Below, piece by piece: positions 57,501-64,000 of a DNA stretch of 64,000 nucleotides. The DNA is from Ancylobacter sp. TS-1 (lineage in GTDB: Bacteria > Pseudomonadota > Alphaproteobacteria > Rhizobiales > Xanthobacteraceae). Each line of letters opens with the position of its first letter. The first letter of the stretch is position 1. Location: positions 248,001 through 312,000 of the forward strand of contig NZ_CP045144.1 of assembly GCF_009223885.1 (NCBI RefSeq). The letters run 5' to 3'. Both the position numbers and the translations under genes were made by a program. Under the pieces are notes generated by a model. The model saw only the letters and a program-made list of their open reading frames with translations, did not search any database and was not told the DNA's origin.

Positions 57501-59965
57501 CCGCCGGCGACAGCGCGGTGGAGTTCAGGGCCGCCGCCGGCTGGGCGCCGGGCGCCTATGCGCTCGCCTTCCTGCACCGCCCGCTCGACGTGGCCGCCGG
57601 CCGCAATCCCGGCCGCGCCATCGGCCTCGCCTGGTTCGGCGTCGACCGCGCGCAACGTGTGCTCGATGTGAAGCTGGACGCGCCGTCGCTGGTGCGGCCG
57701 GAGACCACGCTCTCCGTTCCGGTGAGCGTGAGCGGCGCCGGCAAGGGCGAGGCCTATGTGACGCTGGCGCTGGTCGATGTCGGCATCCTCAACCTCACCG
57801 CCTTCAAGACACCCGATCCGGACGGCTTCTATCTGAGCCAGCGCGCGCTCGGCACGCAGGTGCGCGACTTCTACGGGCAGCTCATCGACGGCATGCTCGG
57901 CGCGCGCGGAAGGCTGCGTTCGGGTGGCGACGCCATGGAGGGCGGGCTGCAGGCCGAGCCGCCGACGCAGCCTCCGCTGGCGCTGTTCTCGGGCCTCGTG
58001 AGGCTCGACGCGGACGGCAAGGGAACGGTCGATTTCGCCGTCCCGCCCTTCGACGGCACCGGACGGCTGATGGCCGTGGCGTGGTCGGACGCGGCGGTCG
58101 GCCATGCGCAGGCCGATGTCATCATCCGCGATCCCGTCGTCATCACCGCGACGCTGCCGCGCTTCCTCGCCGCCGGCGACCGCTCGACGCTCAACCTCGC
58201 CATTGCCAATGTTGACGGCGAGGCGGGCGACTACGCGCTCGAAGTCGTGACGGACGGTCCCGTCGCGATCGCCAGCGCGCCGAAGGCGGTGCCGCTCACC
58301 AAGGGCGGACGGCAGGCCTTCAGCCTCCAGCTTGACGGGACCGGCATCGGCGAGGCGAAGCTCTCGGTGCGCCTGTCCGGCCCCGGCGGGCTCGCCGTGC
58401 TGCGCGACTACCGGCTGAATGTGCGTCCCGCCTATCCCTGGATCTCCCGTCGCAGCGTCGAAACGCTGGCGCCGGGCGAGAGCCTGACCCTCAGCCGCGA
58501 CCTCGTGGCCGACCTCGTGCCGGGACGCGGCGGGGTGAGCGTCTTCGCCGGGCTCGATCCGGCGCTCGACGTGCCGGCGCTGCTCGGCGCGCTCGACCGC
58601 TACCCCTTCGCCTGCTCCGAACAGCTCACCAGCCGGGCGCTGCCGCTGCTCTACATCAGCGATTTCGGCCCGCCGGCGCGCTTCCGGCTCGGGCAGGACC
58701 CGGCGGAGACGATCCGCACCGCCATCGCGCGTCTGGTCGCGCGGCAGGGCTCGGACGGCTCCTTCGGCCTGTGGGAAGCCGGCGGCAACGATCTGTGGCT
58801 CGACGCCTATGTGAGCGACTTCCTCACCCGTGCCCGCGAGAAGGGCCATGCCGTGCCGGAACAGCCCTTCGTCCTGGCGCTCGACCGGCTGCGCAACGCG
58901 CTCGCCTATGCCGGCGATGGCGCCACCGACGACGGCACCGCCTATGCGATCTATGTGCTGGCGCGCAACGGGCGCGCCCCGCTCGGCGACCTGCGCTACG
59001 TCGCCGACGCCAAGCTCGCCGAAGTGGAAAGCGCCTTCGCGCGCGGCCAGCTCGCCGGCGCCCTTGCCCTTCTGGGCGACAAGGGGCGGGCGGAGAAGGT
59101 GTTCGACGCGGCGCTGGAACTGCTGCCCGACGCGCCGGAGACGCTGACCTCCGGCCGGCCGGACTTCGGCTCCATCCTGCGCGACGCGGCCGGCGTGGCG
59201 ACGCTCGCCTCCGAGGCGGGCTTTGCCGGCACCGCCCGCACGGCGCGGGCGCGGGTCGCTACCGCCTTCGTCGATGCCGGGCCGACCTCGACGCAGGAAG
59301 ACGCCTGGCTGCTGCTCGCCGCCCGCGCGGCGCGCGAGGGGCGCGGCATCGCGGTCGATGTCGACGGGCGGGCGCAGAGCGGCGTCTATGAGCGCACGCT
59401 GACGCCCGAGGAACTGGCCAAGCCCATCGTGCTCACCAACCGGGGCGCGGCGCCGCTCGACGTCGCGGTTTCCATCGACGGGCCGCCCAGCGCGCCGGAA
59501 CCGGCCGCCGCCAACGGCTTCGCGCTCACGCGCAGCTACTTCACGCTCGACGGCAAGCCGGCCGATCCGGCCAAGGTGGCGCAGAACCAGCGCCTCGTCG
59601 TGCTGCTGGAGGCGCAGGAGGACGAGGCCGGGCCGAGCCATGTGCTGCTGGTGGACCATTTGCCGGCGGGCTTCGAGATCGACAACCCGACCCTCGCGGT
59701 GGGCGCCGATGTCGGCGTGCTGTCCTGGCTCGGCGAGACCACCCAGCCCGCCCATGCCGAGTTCCGCGACGCCTTCTTCGCCGCAGCCTTCGACCTGACG
59801 GAGGGGTCTGAGGAAGCGCAGGCGCTGCGCGTGGCCTATATCGTGCGCGCCGTCTCGCCCGGCCGCTACGCGCACCCGCCGGCGATCATCGAGGACATGT
59901 ACCGTCCGGGCCGCTTCGCCCGCACGGCGGCGGGCCGCACCGAGGTGACGGGGCCGGCACGATGA
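54536..59965 (+). CDS. Alpha-2-macroglobulin family protein, thioester type
   Basis: This 1809-residue periplasmic bacterial alpha-2-macroglobulin, thought to trap proteases with a bait region and thioester bond, has a signal peptide (cleavage near AQA-QT). After it come a 30-residue Pro/Ala tail of three repeats, MG-type beta domains, and the thioester CSEQ at Cys1360-Gln1363. No lipobox Cys follows the signal peptide, so unlike E. coli YfhM it may be soluble. pbpC follows by 22 bp, a pairing also found in E. coli (yfhM-pbpC), which suggests protection of exposed peptidoglycan. Confidence 0.93.
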   Translation: MVPCASAFSRLLRTVAVIVLGAAFTLPAQAQTAAPAPPAKPATNTAQPAKPATNTAQPAKPATNTAQPAKPAAAGSPANAAATAQQIARPAADALPATYSRPDLVEASRRLQALLQRDRAPLAKPVAQLRKEADAALAADDARTAAEIYGKLARAAPADAGAWQRLSRALSRIKPKDDENADTFLERAQAAAFLAYRAATTRAQQADALFAIGHLYDQRSLWRPALDTFATALTYANVPDQRAFYDKLREERGFRILDYSVDSDASSPRICVEFSEPLAGGGRDYSAYVTLSGPGGPVDKPAVTSEASQLCVEGLRHGESYEVKLRQGLPSSIAAEPLRESADLTIYVRDRKPGVRFTGRNYVLPRSGPRGIPVISVNTSRVGVELFRIGDRSLIPTALEGDFRRNLAGYDIQQLKDGKAELVFKGELETASPLNEDVTTSLPVDEAVGTLSPGVYVLAARPAGEAADPNDEWGTRATQWFVVSDLGLTALSGSNGLTVLVRALGTAQPLEGVELRLLAKSNEVLATTRTDASGAGAFDAGLMRGTEGFAPSVVVAQAKEGDYAFLSLDDQAFDLTDRGVGGRAAPEKLDAFVTTERGVYRSGESVHVTALLRNPQVAAARGIPLTLVLKRPDGVEERRVLAEDAGAGGRTVDFALMGDAMTGTWRVEAYADPRGAPTGATTFLLEDYVPERLALDLSSTATVIAAGTTVTVAADGRWLFGPPAAGLDVEGEIEVRVATQRPGLPGWRFGRPDDGFTPVREPLAASAVTDAQGKASLAAVLPSLPPSARPLEAEIFVALNEGGGRAVRRSLVLPVRPGGPGIGVKPLFEGAGPGENANAGFEVQAFDATGAPAALKGGQWALYRLETRYQWYRLGGAWDFEPVETVSKVADGKVELSAGAPARLNVPVAWGRYRLEVSDGRIATAVPFEAGWGGGATADAPDRLEVGLDKAQYDDGETVKVNLTSRHAGSATVLIVGDGVLASKTLDVPAGDSAVEFRAAAGWAPGAYALAFLHRPLDVAAGRNPGRAIGLAWFGVDRAQRVLDVKLDAPSLVRPETTLSVPVSVSGAGKGEAYVTLALVDVGILNLTAFKTPDPDGFYLSQRALGTQVRDFYGQLIDGMLGARGRLRSGGDAMEGGLQAEPPTQPPLALFSGLVRLDADGKGTVDFAVPPFDGTGRLMAVAWSDAAVGHAQADVIIRDPVVITATLPRFLAAGDRSTLNLAIANVDGEAGDYALEVVTDGPVAIASAPKAVPLTKGGRQAFSLQLDGTGIGEAKLSVRLSGPGGLAVLRDYRLNVRPAYPWISRRSVETLAPGESLTLSRDLVADLVPGRGGVSVFAGLDPALDVPALLGALDRYPFACSEQLTSRALPLLYISDFGPPARFRLGQDPAETIRTAIARLVARQGSDGSFGLWEAGGNDLWLDAYVSDFLTRAREKGHAVPEQPFVLALDRLRNALAYAGDGATDDGTAYAIYVLARNGRAPLGDLRYVADAKLAEVESAFARGQLAGALALLGDKGRAEKVFDAALELLPDAPETLTSGRPDFGSILRDAAGVATLASEAGFAGTARTARARVATAFVDAGPTSTQEDAWLLLAARAAREGRGIAVDVDGRAQSGVYERTLTPEELAKPIVLTNRGAAPLDVAVSIDGPPSAPEPAAANGFALTRSYFTLDGKPADPAKVAQNQRLVVLLEAQEDEAGPSHVLLVDHLPAGFEIDNPTLAVGADVGVLSWLGETTQPAHAEFRDAFFAAAFDLTEGSEEAQALRVAYIVRAVSPGRYAHPPAIIEDMYRPGRFARTAAGRTEVTGPAR
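54648..54753 (+). repeat. 30-bp in-frame tandem repeat, three copies plus a partial
   Basis: Three nearly identical 30-bp units (54648-54677, 54678-54707, 54708-54737) followed by a 16-bp remnant encode the decapeptide pattern PAKPATNTAQ. Being in multiples of three they keep the frame, and slippage would change only the linker length behind the signal peptide. Confidence 0.9.
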
Positions 59966-59987
59966 TCGTGGGGACCGGGAGCGCGGG

Positions 59988-62099
59988 ATGAGGGCGGGGC
60001 TGCGGCGCGGCGCCGGCTTCGTCGTGCTCGGCGCGATGCTGGCGGCGGGAGGGACAACCGCCTGGCTCGCTGGCGTGCGCGCGGCGGCTCCACCCGCGCC
60101 GTCTCCCGCCCTGTCGGTCGAGGTGCTGGACCGCGACGGCCGGCTGCTGCGGCCCTTCGCGCTCAAGGACGGGCGCTGGCGCCTGAAGGCGGAGACCGGC
60201 GAGGTCGACCGGCGCTATCTCGACATGCTGGTCGCCTATGAGGACCGCCGCTTCTGGCAGCATGGCGGGGTCGATCCGCTCGCCCTCCTGCGTGCCGCCG
60301 GGCAGATGCTCGCGCATGGGCGCATCGTCTCCGGCGGCTCGACGCTGACCATGCAGGTGGCCCGGCTGCTGGAGCCGCGCGAGGGTGGCGGCACGCTGGC
60401 GAAGATCGGCGCCAAGCTCTCGGAGATGCGCCGGGCGATCGAGCTGGAGGCGCGGCTCTCCAAGCGCGAGATTCTCGGCCTCTACCTCGCGCTGGCGCCC
60501 TATGGCGGCAATATCGAGGGGGTGCGGGCGGCGAGCCTCGCCTGGTTCGGCAAGGAGCCGCGCCGGCTGACGCTGGCCGAGGCGGCGCTGCTGGTCGCGC
60601 TGCCGCAGGCACCGGAGGCGCGCCGGCCCGACCGGCACCCCGAGCGCGCCGACCGCGCCCGCGACAAGGTGCTCGCACGGCTCGCCGAGGCGGGGCTGTT
60701 CGGCGCGCCGGAGGCCGAGTTCGCCCGCCGCGCGCCGTTGCAGGCGCGGCGGGTCGACATGCCCATGCTGGCCGCCCATGCGGCCGAGGCGGCCCGGCGC
60801 GAGCGGCCGGCGCTGCGGGTCCATCGCCTCGCCATCGACGCGGTGGCTCAGGCAAGGCTGGAGGAACTGGCCGGCGAGCGGGTGCGCGAACTCGGGCCCG
60901 GCGTGTCGCTCGCGCTGGTGATGGTGGAGAACGCCAGCGGCGAGGTGCTCGCCCGGGTCAGCGGCGCCGATCCGCTCGACGCCGCCCGGGCCGGCGCGGT
61001 CGACCTGACGCGGGCCCAGCGCTCGCCGGGCTCGACGCTCAAGCCGTTCATCTACGGGCTCGCCTTCGAGGACGGCCTCGCCCATCCCGAGACGCTGATC
61101 GAGGACCGGCCGGCGCGTTTCGGCGCCTATCGCCCGCGCAATTTCGACCGGGACTATCAGGGCACCGTGTCGGTGAAGCAGGCGCTGCAATTGTCGCTGA
61201 ACGTGCCGGCGGTGGTGCTGTTGCAGGCGGTCGGCCCGCAGCGCCTCGCCAGCCGGCTTGGCCAGTCCGGATTCGCGCTGAAGCTGCCGCCCGGCGAGGT
61301 GCCGGGGCTGGCGGTCGGGCTCGGCGGGGCGGGGATCAGCCTCGACGCGCTGGCCGGGCTCTATGCGGGCGTGGCGGATGGCGGGGTGGCGCATCCGCTG
61401 CGCGAGCGCCTCGACAGTCCGGCGACAGGAGGGGAGGGCACGCGCCGGCTCATGAGCGAGGTTGCCGCCTGGTATCTGGTGCAGACGCTTGCCGGCACGC
61501 CGGCGCCGCGTAATGAGCGCGCGGGGCGGATCGCCTTCAAGACCGGCACGTCCTTCGGCTACCGCGACGCCTGGGCGGTCGGTTTCGACGGACGCTGGAC
61601 GGTGGCGGTGTGGGTGGGCCGGCCTGACGGTCAGCCGGTGCCCGGCATGATCGGGCGCGAGGCGGCCGCGCCCATCCTGTTCGATGCGTTCGCGCGGCTG
61701 GTCACGAAGCCGGTGCCGTTCGGCCCGGCGCCGCGTGAGGCCATCCTCGCGCGAAACGCCGAACTGCCGCCGCCGCTGCGGCGTTTCGGCCGGATGGCGG
61801 GCCAGATCGGCACTGGCGAAGGGCCCCGCATCGCGTTTCCGCCGGACGGGGCCAGCCTCGAGCGCGAAGCGGGCGAGCCGCTGGCGCTGAAAGTGAGCGG
61901 CGGCGTGGGCCGCCTGACCGTCTTTGTCGACGGCGTTCCGGCCGGCGAGCCCGCCAGTGCCGCCACATTATTCTGGCGGCCGGCGGGCACGGGGTTCGTT
62001 CGCCTGACCGTGATGGACGCTGCGGGATCTTCCGACAGCGTCACTCTTCGTATTCGCGAACCGGCCGGCGTTCCGGCCGGGACGATCAGCGGCCGCTGA
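59988..62099 (+). CDS. pbpC: Penicillin-binding protein 1C
   Basis: This 703-residue bifunctional peptidoglycan synthase has an N-terminal membrane anchor, a glycosyltransferase domain with catalytic Glu85 in YEDRRFWQHGG and GGSTLTMQ, a transpeptidase with Ser349-x-x-Lys352 (SPGSTLKPF), SLN and K518-T-G, and a C-terminal PBP1C-type beta domain. It lies 22 bp after the alpha-2-macroglobulin gene. The last 14 bp overlap the convergent DUF1127 gene. Confidence 0.94.
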   Translation: MRAGLRRGAGFVVLGAMLAAGGTTAWLAGVRAAAPPAPSPALSVEVLDRDGRLLRPFALKDGRWRLKAETGEVDRRYLDMLVAYEDRRFWQHGGVDPLALLRAAGQMLAHGRIVSGGSTLTMQVARLLEPREGGGTLAKIGAKLSEMRRAIELEARLSKREILGLYLALAPYGGNIEGVRAASLAWFGKEPRRLTLAEAALLVALPQAPEARRPDRHPERADRARDKVLARLAEAGLFGAPEAEFARRAPLQARRVDMPMLAAHAAEAARRERPALRVHRLAIDAVAQARLEELAGERVRELGPGVSLALVMVENASGEVLARVSGADPLDAARAGAVDLTRAQRSPGSTLKPFIYGLAFEDGLAHPETLIEDRPARFGAYRPRNFDRDYQGTVSVKQALQLSLNVPAVVLLQAVGPQRLASRLGQSGFALKLPPGEVPGLAVGLGGAGISLDALAGLYAGVADGGVAHPLRERLDSPATGGEGTRRLMSEVAAWYLVQTLAGTPAPRNERAGRIAFKTGTSFGYRDAWAVGFDGRWTVAVWVGRPDGQPVPGMIGREAAAPILFDAFARLVTKPVPFGPAPREAILARNAELPPPLRRFGRMAGQIGTGEGPRIAFPPDGASLEREAGEPLALKVSGGVGRLTVFVDGVPAGEPASAATLFWRPAGTGFVRLTVMDAAGSSDSVTLRIREPAGVPAGTISGR

Positions 62100-62292
62100 C
62101 GGCGGCGCGGGCGATGTCCTGACGGGTCAGGCCACGCTTGGCGAGGGCGGCGTCCGAAAGGCGGGACAGGGCCTCGTAGCGCTGGGCGATCTGACGGCCT
62201 TCGCTGACGGCTTCGAAGAAAGCGGAAACGCCTTCGACGACGCGCGAAAAGAAGTCCGGCGAGGTGTGGCGGGAAAGAGTAACAGTGCTCAT
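62086..62292 (-). CDS. DUF1127 small protein
   Basis: This 68-residue protein has the C-terminal DUF1127 (YjiS-like) motif: YEALSRLSDAALAKRGLTRQDI. Such small basic proteins are common in alphaproteobacteria and some bind RNA or phosphate regulators. ATG 62292 has GGAGG upstream. A TATATT hexamer lies near 62325 on the minus strand. The 3' end overlaps pbpC by 14 bp. Confidence 0.85.
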   Translation of the reverse strand: MSTVTLSRHTSPDFFSRVVEGVSAFFEAVSEGRQIAQRYEALSRLSDAALAKRGLTRQDIARAAVSGR

Positions 62293-62523
62293 CTGAGCCT
62301 CCATCGGTATTCTGTATGCCACGAATATAGCCCCCATTTCGCGTTGCGGAAGGTGAAATGCTGCATGGCAGCACTGAATCCGGCGCATGGGTGGAAAGGG
62401 GCTGAATCGGCCGATAGCGGCTCAAAAGGAGGAATAAAGGTAATATGTAGCCGTAGACTTGCGCTGGATGCATTATCCGGGGGTGAAACCAGCGTCTGAG
62501 GTATGTCTAAATCAGAGGTGGTT
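62293..62523. other. Intergenic region with a stem-loop at its right end
   Basis: This 231-bp AT-richer stretch separates the DUF1127 gene and the glutathione S-transferase. A dyad of GAAACCA (62485-62491) with TGGTTTC (62519-62525), enclosing TCTGA/TCAGA, overlaps the transferase stop codon and could be its terminator. A strong AAGGAGGAA near 62429 is followed by ATG-TAG, so it starts no real gene. Confidence 0.5.
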
Positions 62524-63225
62524 TCAGCCGCCCTTGCCGGCAATGGCGGCGTGGATGGCGTGGCAGTGCCGGACGAGATTGGCCTGTCCGGCCACGAAGC
62601 CGCGCAGCGGCGTGTCGATCTCATAGAACAGGATGTTGGCGAGGAAGCCGTATATGGCCGCGTCGATGCTGGTCGGGCGGGGGCCGAACACATAGCCCTC
62701 GGCGGGGACCAGCCGCGCCAGCACGGCCAGATCGGCCAGCCCGCGCGCATAGGCGGCCTCCGGCGCGTAGCGGCCGATGCCCTGGTAGTGATAGCGCTGC
62801 GCGTTGTAGTCGCGCGCCTGCTGCAGCAACTCGTCGGTCAGCTCAGGATGCTCGCGGCGCATGGCGGCCGTGAAGGCGGGCCAGAACGCCGGGTCCTTCC
62901 AGCGCGAGAACGACATCACCCAGTAGAGGTCGTCGAGCAGGCGCGTCACCAGCAGCGCCGTGTCGCGCTGGGCCTGCGTCAGCTCGGCATCGAGCTGCAC
63001 GCCATGCCGGCGCACGAGATGGGCGATGATCGTCTCGCTGTCGCCGATGGTCTCGCCATCGTCGACGATATAGGGCAGTTGCCCGCGCGGCGCGGTCGAG
63101 GTGTCGACGACGTGGCGGTGTTCGAAGGGCACCCCGGCCAGCCGGAGAAAGGCGAAGATCTTCAGGCCGTAGCCGTTGTTGTCGGCGACGCCGAACAGTT
63201 CGGGATAGGAGTAGAGCGTGATCAT
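62524..63225 (-). CDS. Glutathione S-transferase family protein
   Basis: This 233-residue protein has an N-terminal thioredoxin-like domain ending in the cis-Pro segment GQLPYIVDDGETIGDSETII and an all-helical C-domain (PTSIDAAIYGFLANIL). The catalytic Ser/Tyr/Cys of the N-terminus is not obvious, and the first strand resembles metaxin/FAXC-like relatives more than classical transferases, so a glutathione-linked role is not certain. Confidence 0.8.
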   Translation of the reverse strand: MITLYSYPELFGVADNNGYGLKIFAFLRLAGVPFEHRHVVDTSTAPRGQLPYIVDDGETIGDSETIIAHLVRRHGVQLDAELTQAQRDTALLVTRLLDDLYWVMSFSRWKDPAFWPAFTAAMRREHPELTDELLQQARDYNAQRYHYQGIGRYAPEAAYARGLADLAVLARLVPAEGYVFGPRPTSIDAAIYGFLANILFYEIDTPLRGFVAGQANLVRHCHAIHAAIAGKGG

Positions 63226-63532
63226 GGCCGGGCCCTTCCCGTTCGCTGTGCCGAGGGCCTTTGGTGCCGTTGGAACCGCCGGCGGTCAAGCGGCGCACGT
63301 GCGGGGCGCGACGGGCGCACGGCCCGCGTCGGCGGAGGCATCCGGCCGCACCGGCGGTCCGGCCGGGCCGGGGTTGAACGGTGCCGCCGTGCACTGTCAT
63401 GGAAACTATGCACGAGGGGGTAGACCGCGCCCGTCGCAGGCGCTATATCCCCCGCGTTCGCCGCCGGGATCGCACGACCGGCCGCCGGGTATGTGAAGCC
63501 AAGATCTTTGCTTGTGTTTCCAATACCTTCGG
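63226..63532. other. Intergenic region before tRNA-Gln
   Basis: These 307 bases hold no convincing gene. CTATAT at 63443-63448 could be a -10 box but the upstream hexamer is poor. Confidence 0.3.
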
Positions 63533-63606
63533 TGGGGGATAGTTTAACGGTAGAACTGCGGACTCTGACTCCGTTAGTCCAGGTTCGAATCCTGGTCCCC
63601 CAGCCA
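63533..63606 (+). tRNA. tRNA-Gln (anticodon CTG)
   Basis: This 74-nt cloverleaf with an encoded CCA end has an acceptor TGGGGGA/TCCCCCA, and the anticodon loop CTCTGAC gives CTG, reading CAG codons. The T arm has GGTTCGAATCC. Confidence 0.97.
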
Positions 63607-64000
63607 ACCATCTTGCCGGCATCGCCAATTCGCCGGCACTGCCCATCCCCGGAAATGCCCAGACGCGCCGTTGCGGCGGTCATGCCGGCGGTGTGTTCGG
63701 GCGGACCGGACTGTTGCGTCAATGCGCAAGGTCCCCGCCCTTCGCCGCGCGCACGGCGTTCGCCGCCTGTGCTGCGGTCATCCCTCTCGCGCCGGCAAGG
63801 ATGATGTGCACGACAAGTGGCGGCGGGCGTTTCCCGCTTCCGCCGCGCCGGCTCCGATCGCACTATCGACCTGCGGGAACGAGCGGCGATATGAAGGTTG
63901 CCGGGGCAGGCGCCGACTCAGGAGGGCGGGCGAATGCCGCGTGGCAAGCGGCGCGTGTGAGGTTTCGGACGGGCGACAAGCCGCGTCGGGTGAAATGACA
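63607..64000. other. No recognisable gene
   Basis: This 394-bp stretch has only short open frames with no family features. The window ends in GTGAAATGACA, so a gene could start at 63995, but it cannot be supported. Confidence 0.3.

Noticed and set aside
54491..60166. A very long open frame (about 1890 codons) on the minus strand
   Set aside because: It is antisense to the alpha-2-macroglobulin gene, its translation is Arg/Gly/Ala-rich without family features, and such frames are expected in GC-rich DNA.
63693..63998. A 101-codon plus-strand open frame near the right end
   Set aside because: No start context, no family features, and a composition like the non-coding frames around it.

Overview
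This is a very GC-rich window with closely packed genes on both strands, open at both ends. It looks like the chromosome of an alphaproteobacterium of the order Hyphomicrobiales (Rhizobiales). The best evidence is a complete acpXL-type cluster for very-long-chain acylation of lipid A, supported by DUF2865, CreA, DUF2059 and DUF1127 proteins, a class II DAHP synthase and scattered GTCATCCCGG-type palindromes. Codon use and gene content fit the Xanthobacteraceae, but the genus is a guess. I see no prophage, insertion sequence, rRNA or CRISPR array.

Layout. 1-6.2 kb: three tandem paralogous membrane O-acyltransferases with SGNH domains; the second and third also share a copied leader. 6.4-10.6 kb: L,D-transpeptidase, DUF971 protein, tRNA-Val(CAC), phosphoglycolate phosphatase, two secreted proteins and rpiA. 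10.6-13.7 kb: a tripartite tricarboxylate transporter (tctCBA). 13.9-24.3 kb: glutathione reductase, class II DAHP synthase, a glycan-type group (two paralogous alpha/beta-hydrolases plus an RgpF-like protein), NAD synthetase and a glutamyl-tRNA synthetase. 24.4-29.5 kb: DUF2865 and CreA proteins, cysS, a GNAT acetyltransferase and a LOG-family protein. Four copies of a paired-palindrome repeat lie downstream of gor, nadE, gltX and the GNAT gene.

29.6-38.8 kb: an ArsR-type regulator with its own dyad operator, an Atm1-type ABC exporter, the phosphatidylethanolamine pair psd-pssA, an Inh/Omp19-like lipoprotein, a short-chain dehydrogenase, chrA, and a two-gene unit whose second gene is cut by an in-frame amber codon. 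39-47.2 kb: a LysR/EamA divergent pair, a rhodanese, then a polyamine-type group: two class III aminotransferases on the minus strand diverging from a glutamine-synthetase-like gamma-glutamylpolyamine synthetase and a PotF-like binding protein, with two dyads in the shared promoter region. 47.3-48 kb: a HigBA toxin-antitoxin pair behind a doubled palindromic operator; the toxin appears to start at CTG.

48-54.4 kb: the lipid A cluster acpXL-fabZ-fabF2-fabF1-(FabG-like SDR)-adh-lpxXL on the minus strand. The fabF2 product lacks the catalytic Cys and one catalytic His, so it may act as a chain-length-factor-like partner of fabF1. 54.5-62.1 kb: a thioester-type alpha-2-macroglobulin gene and pbpC, a known periplasmic pairing. 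The window ends with a DUF1127 gene, a glutathione S-transferase and tRNA-Gln(CTG). Much of the window concerns the envelope: surface acylation, lipid A, peptidoglycan crosslinking, phospholipid synthesis and periplasmic protease trapping or inhibition.
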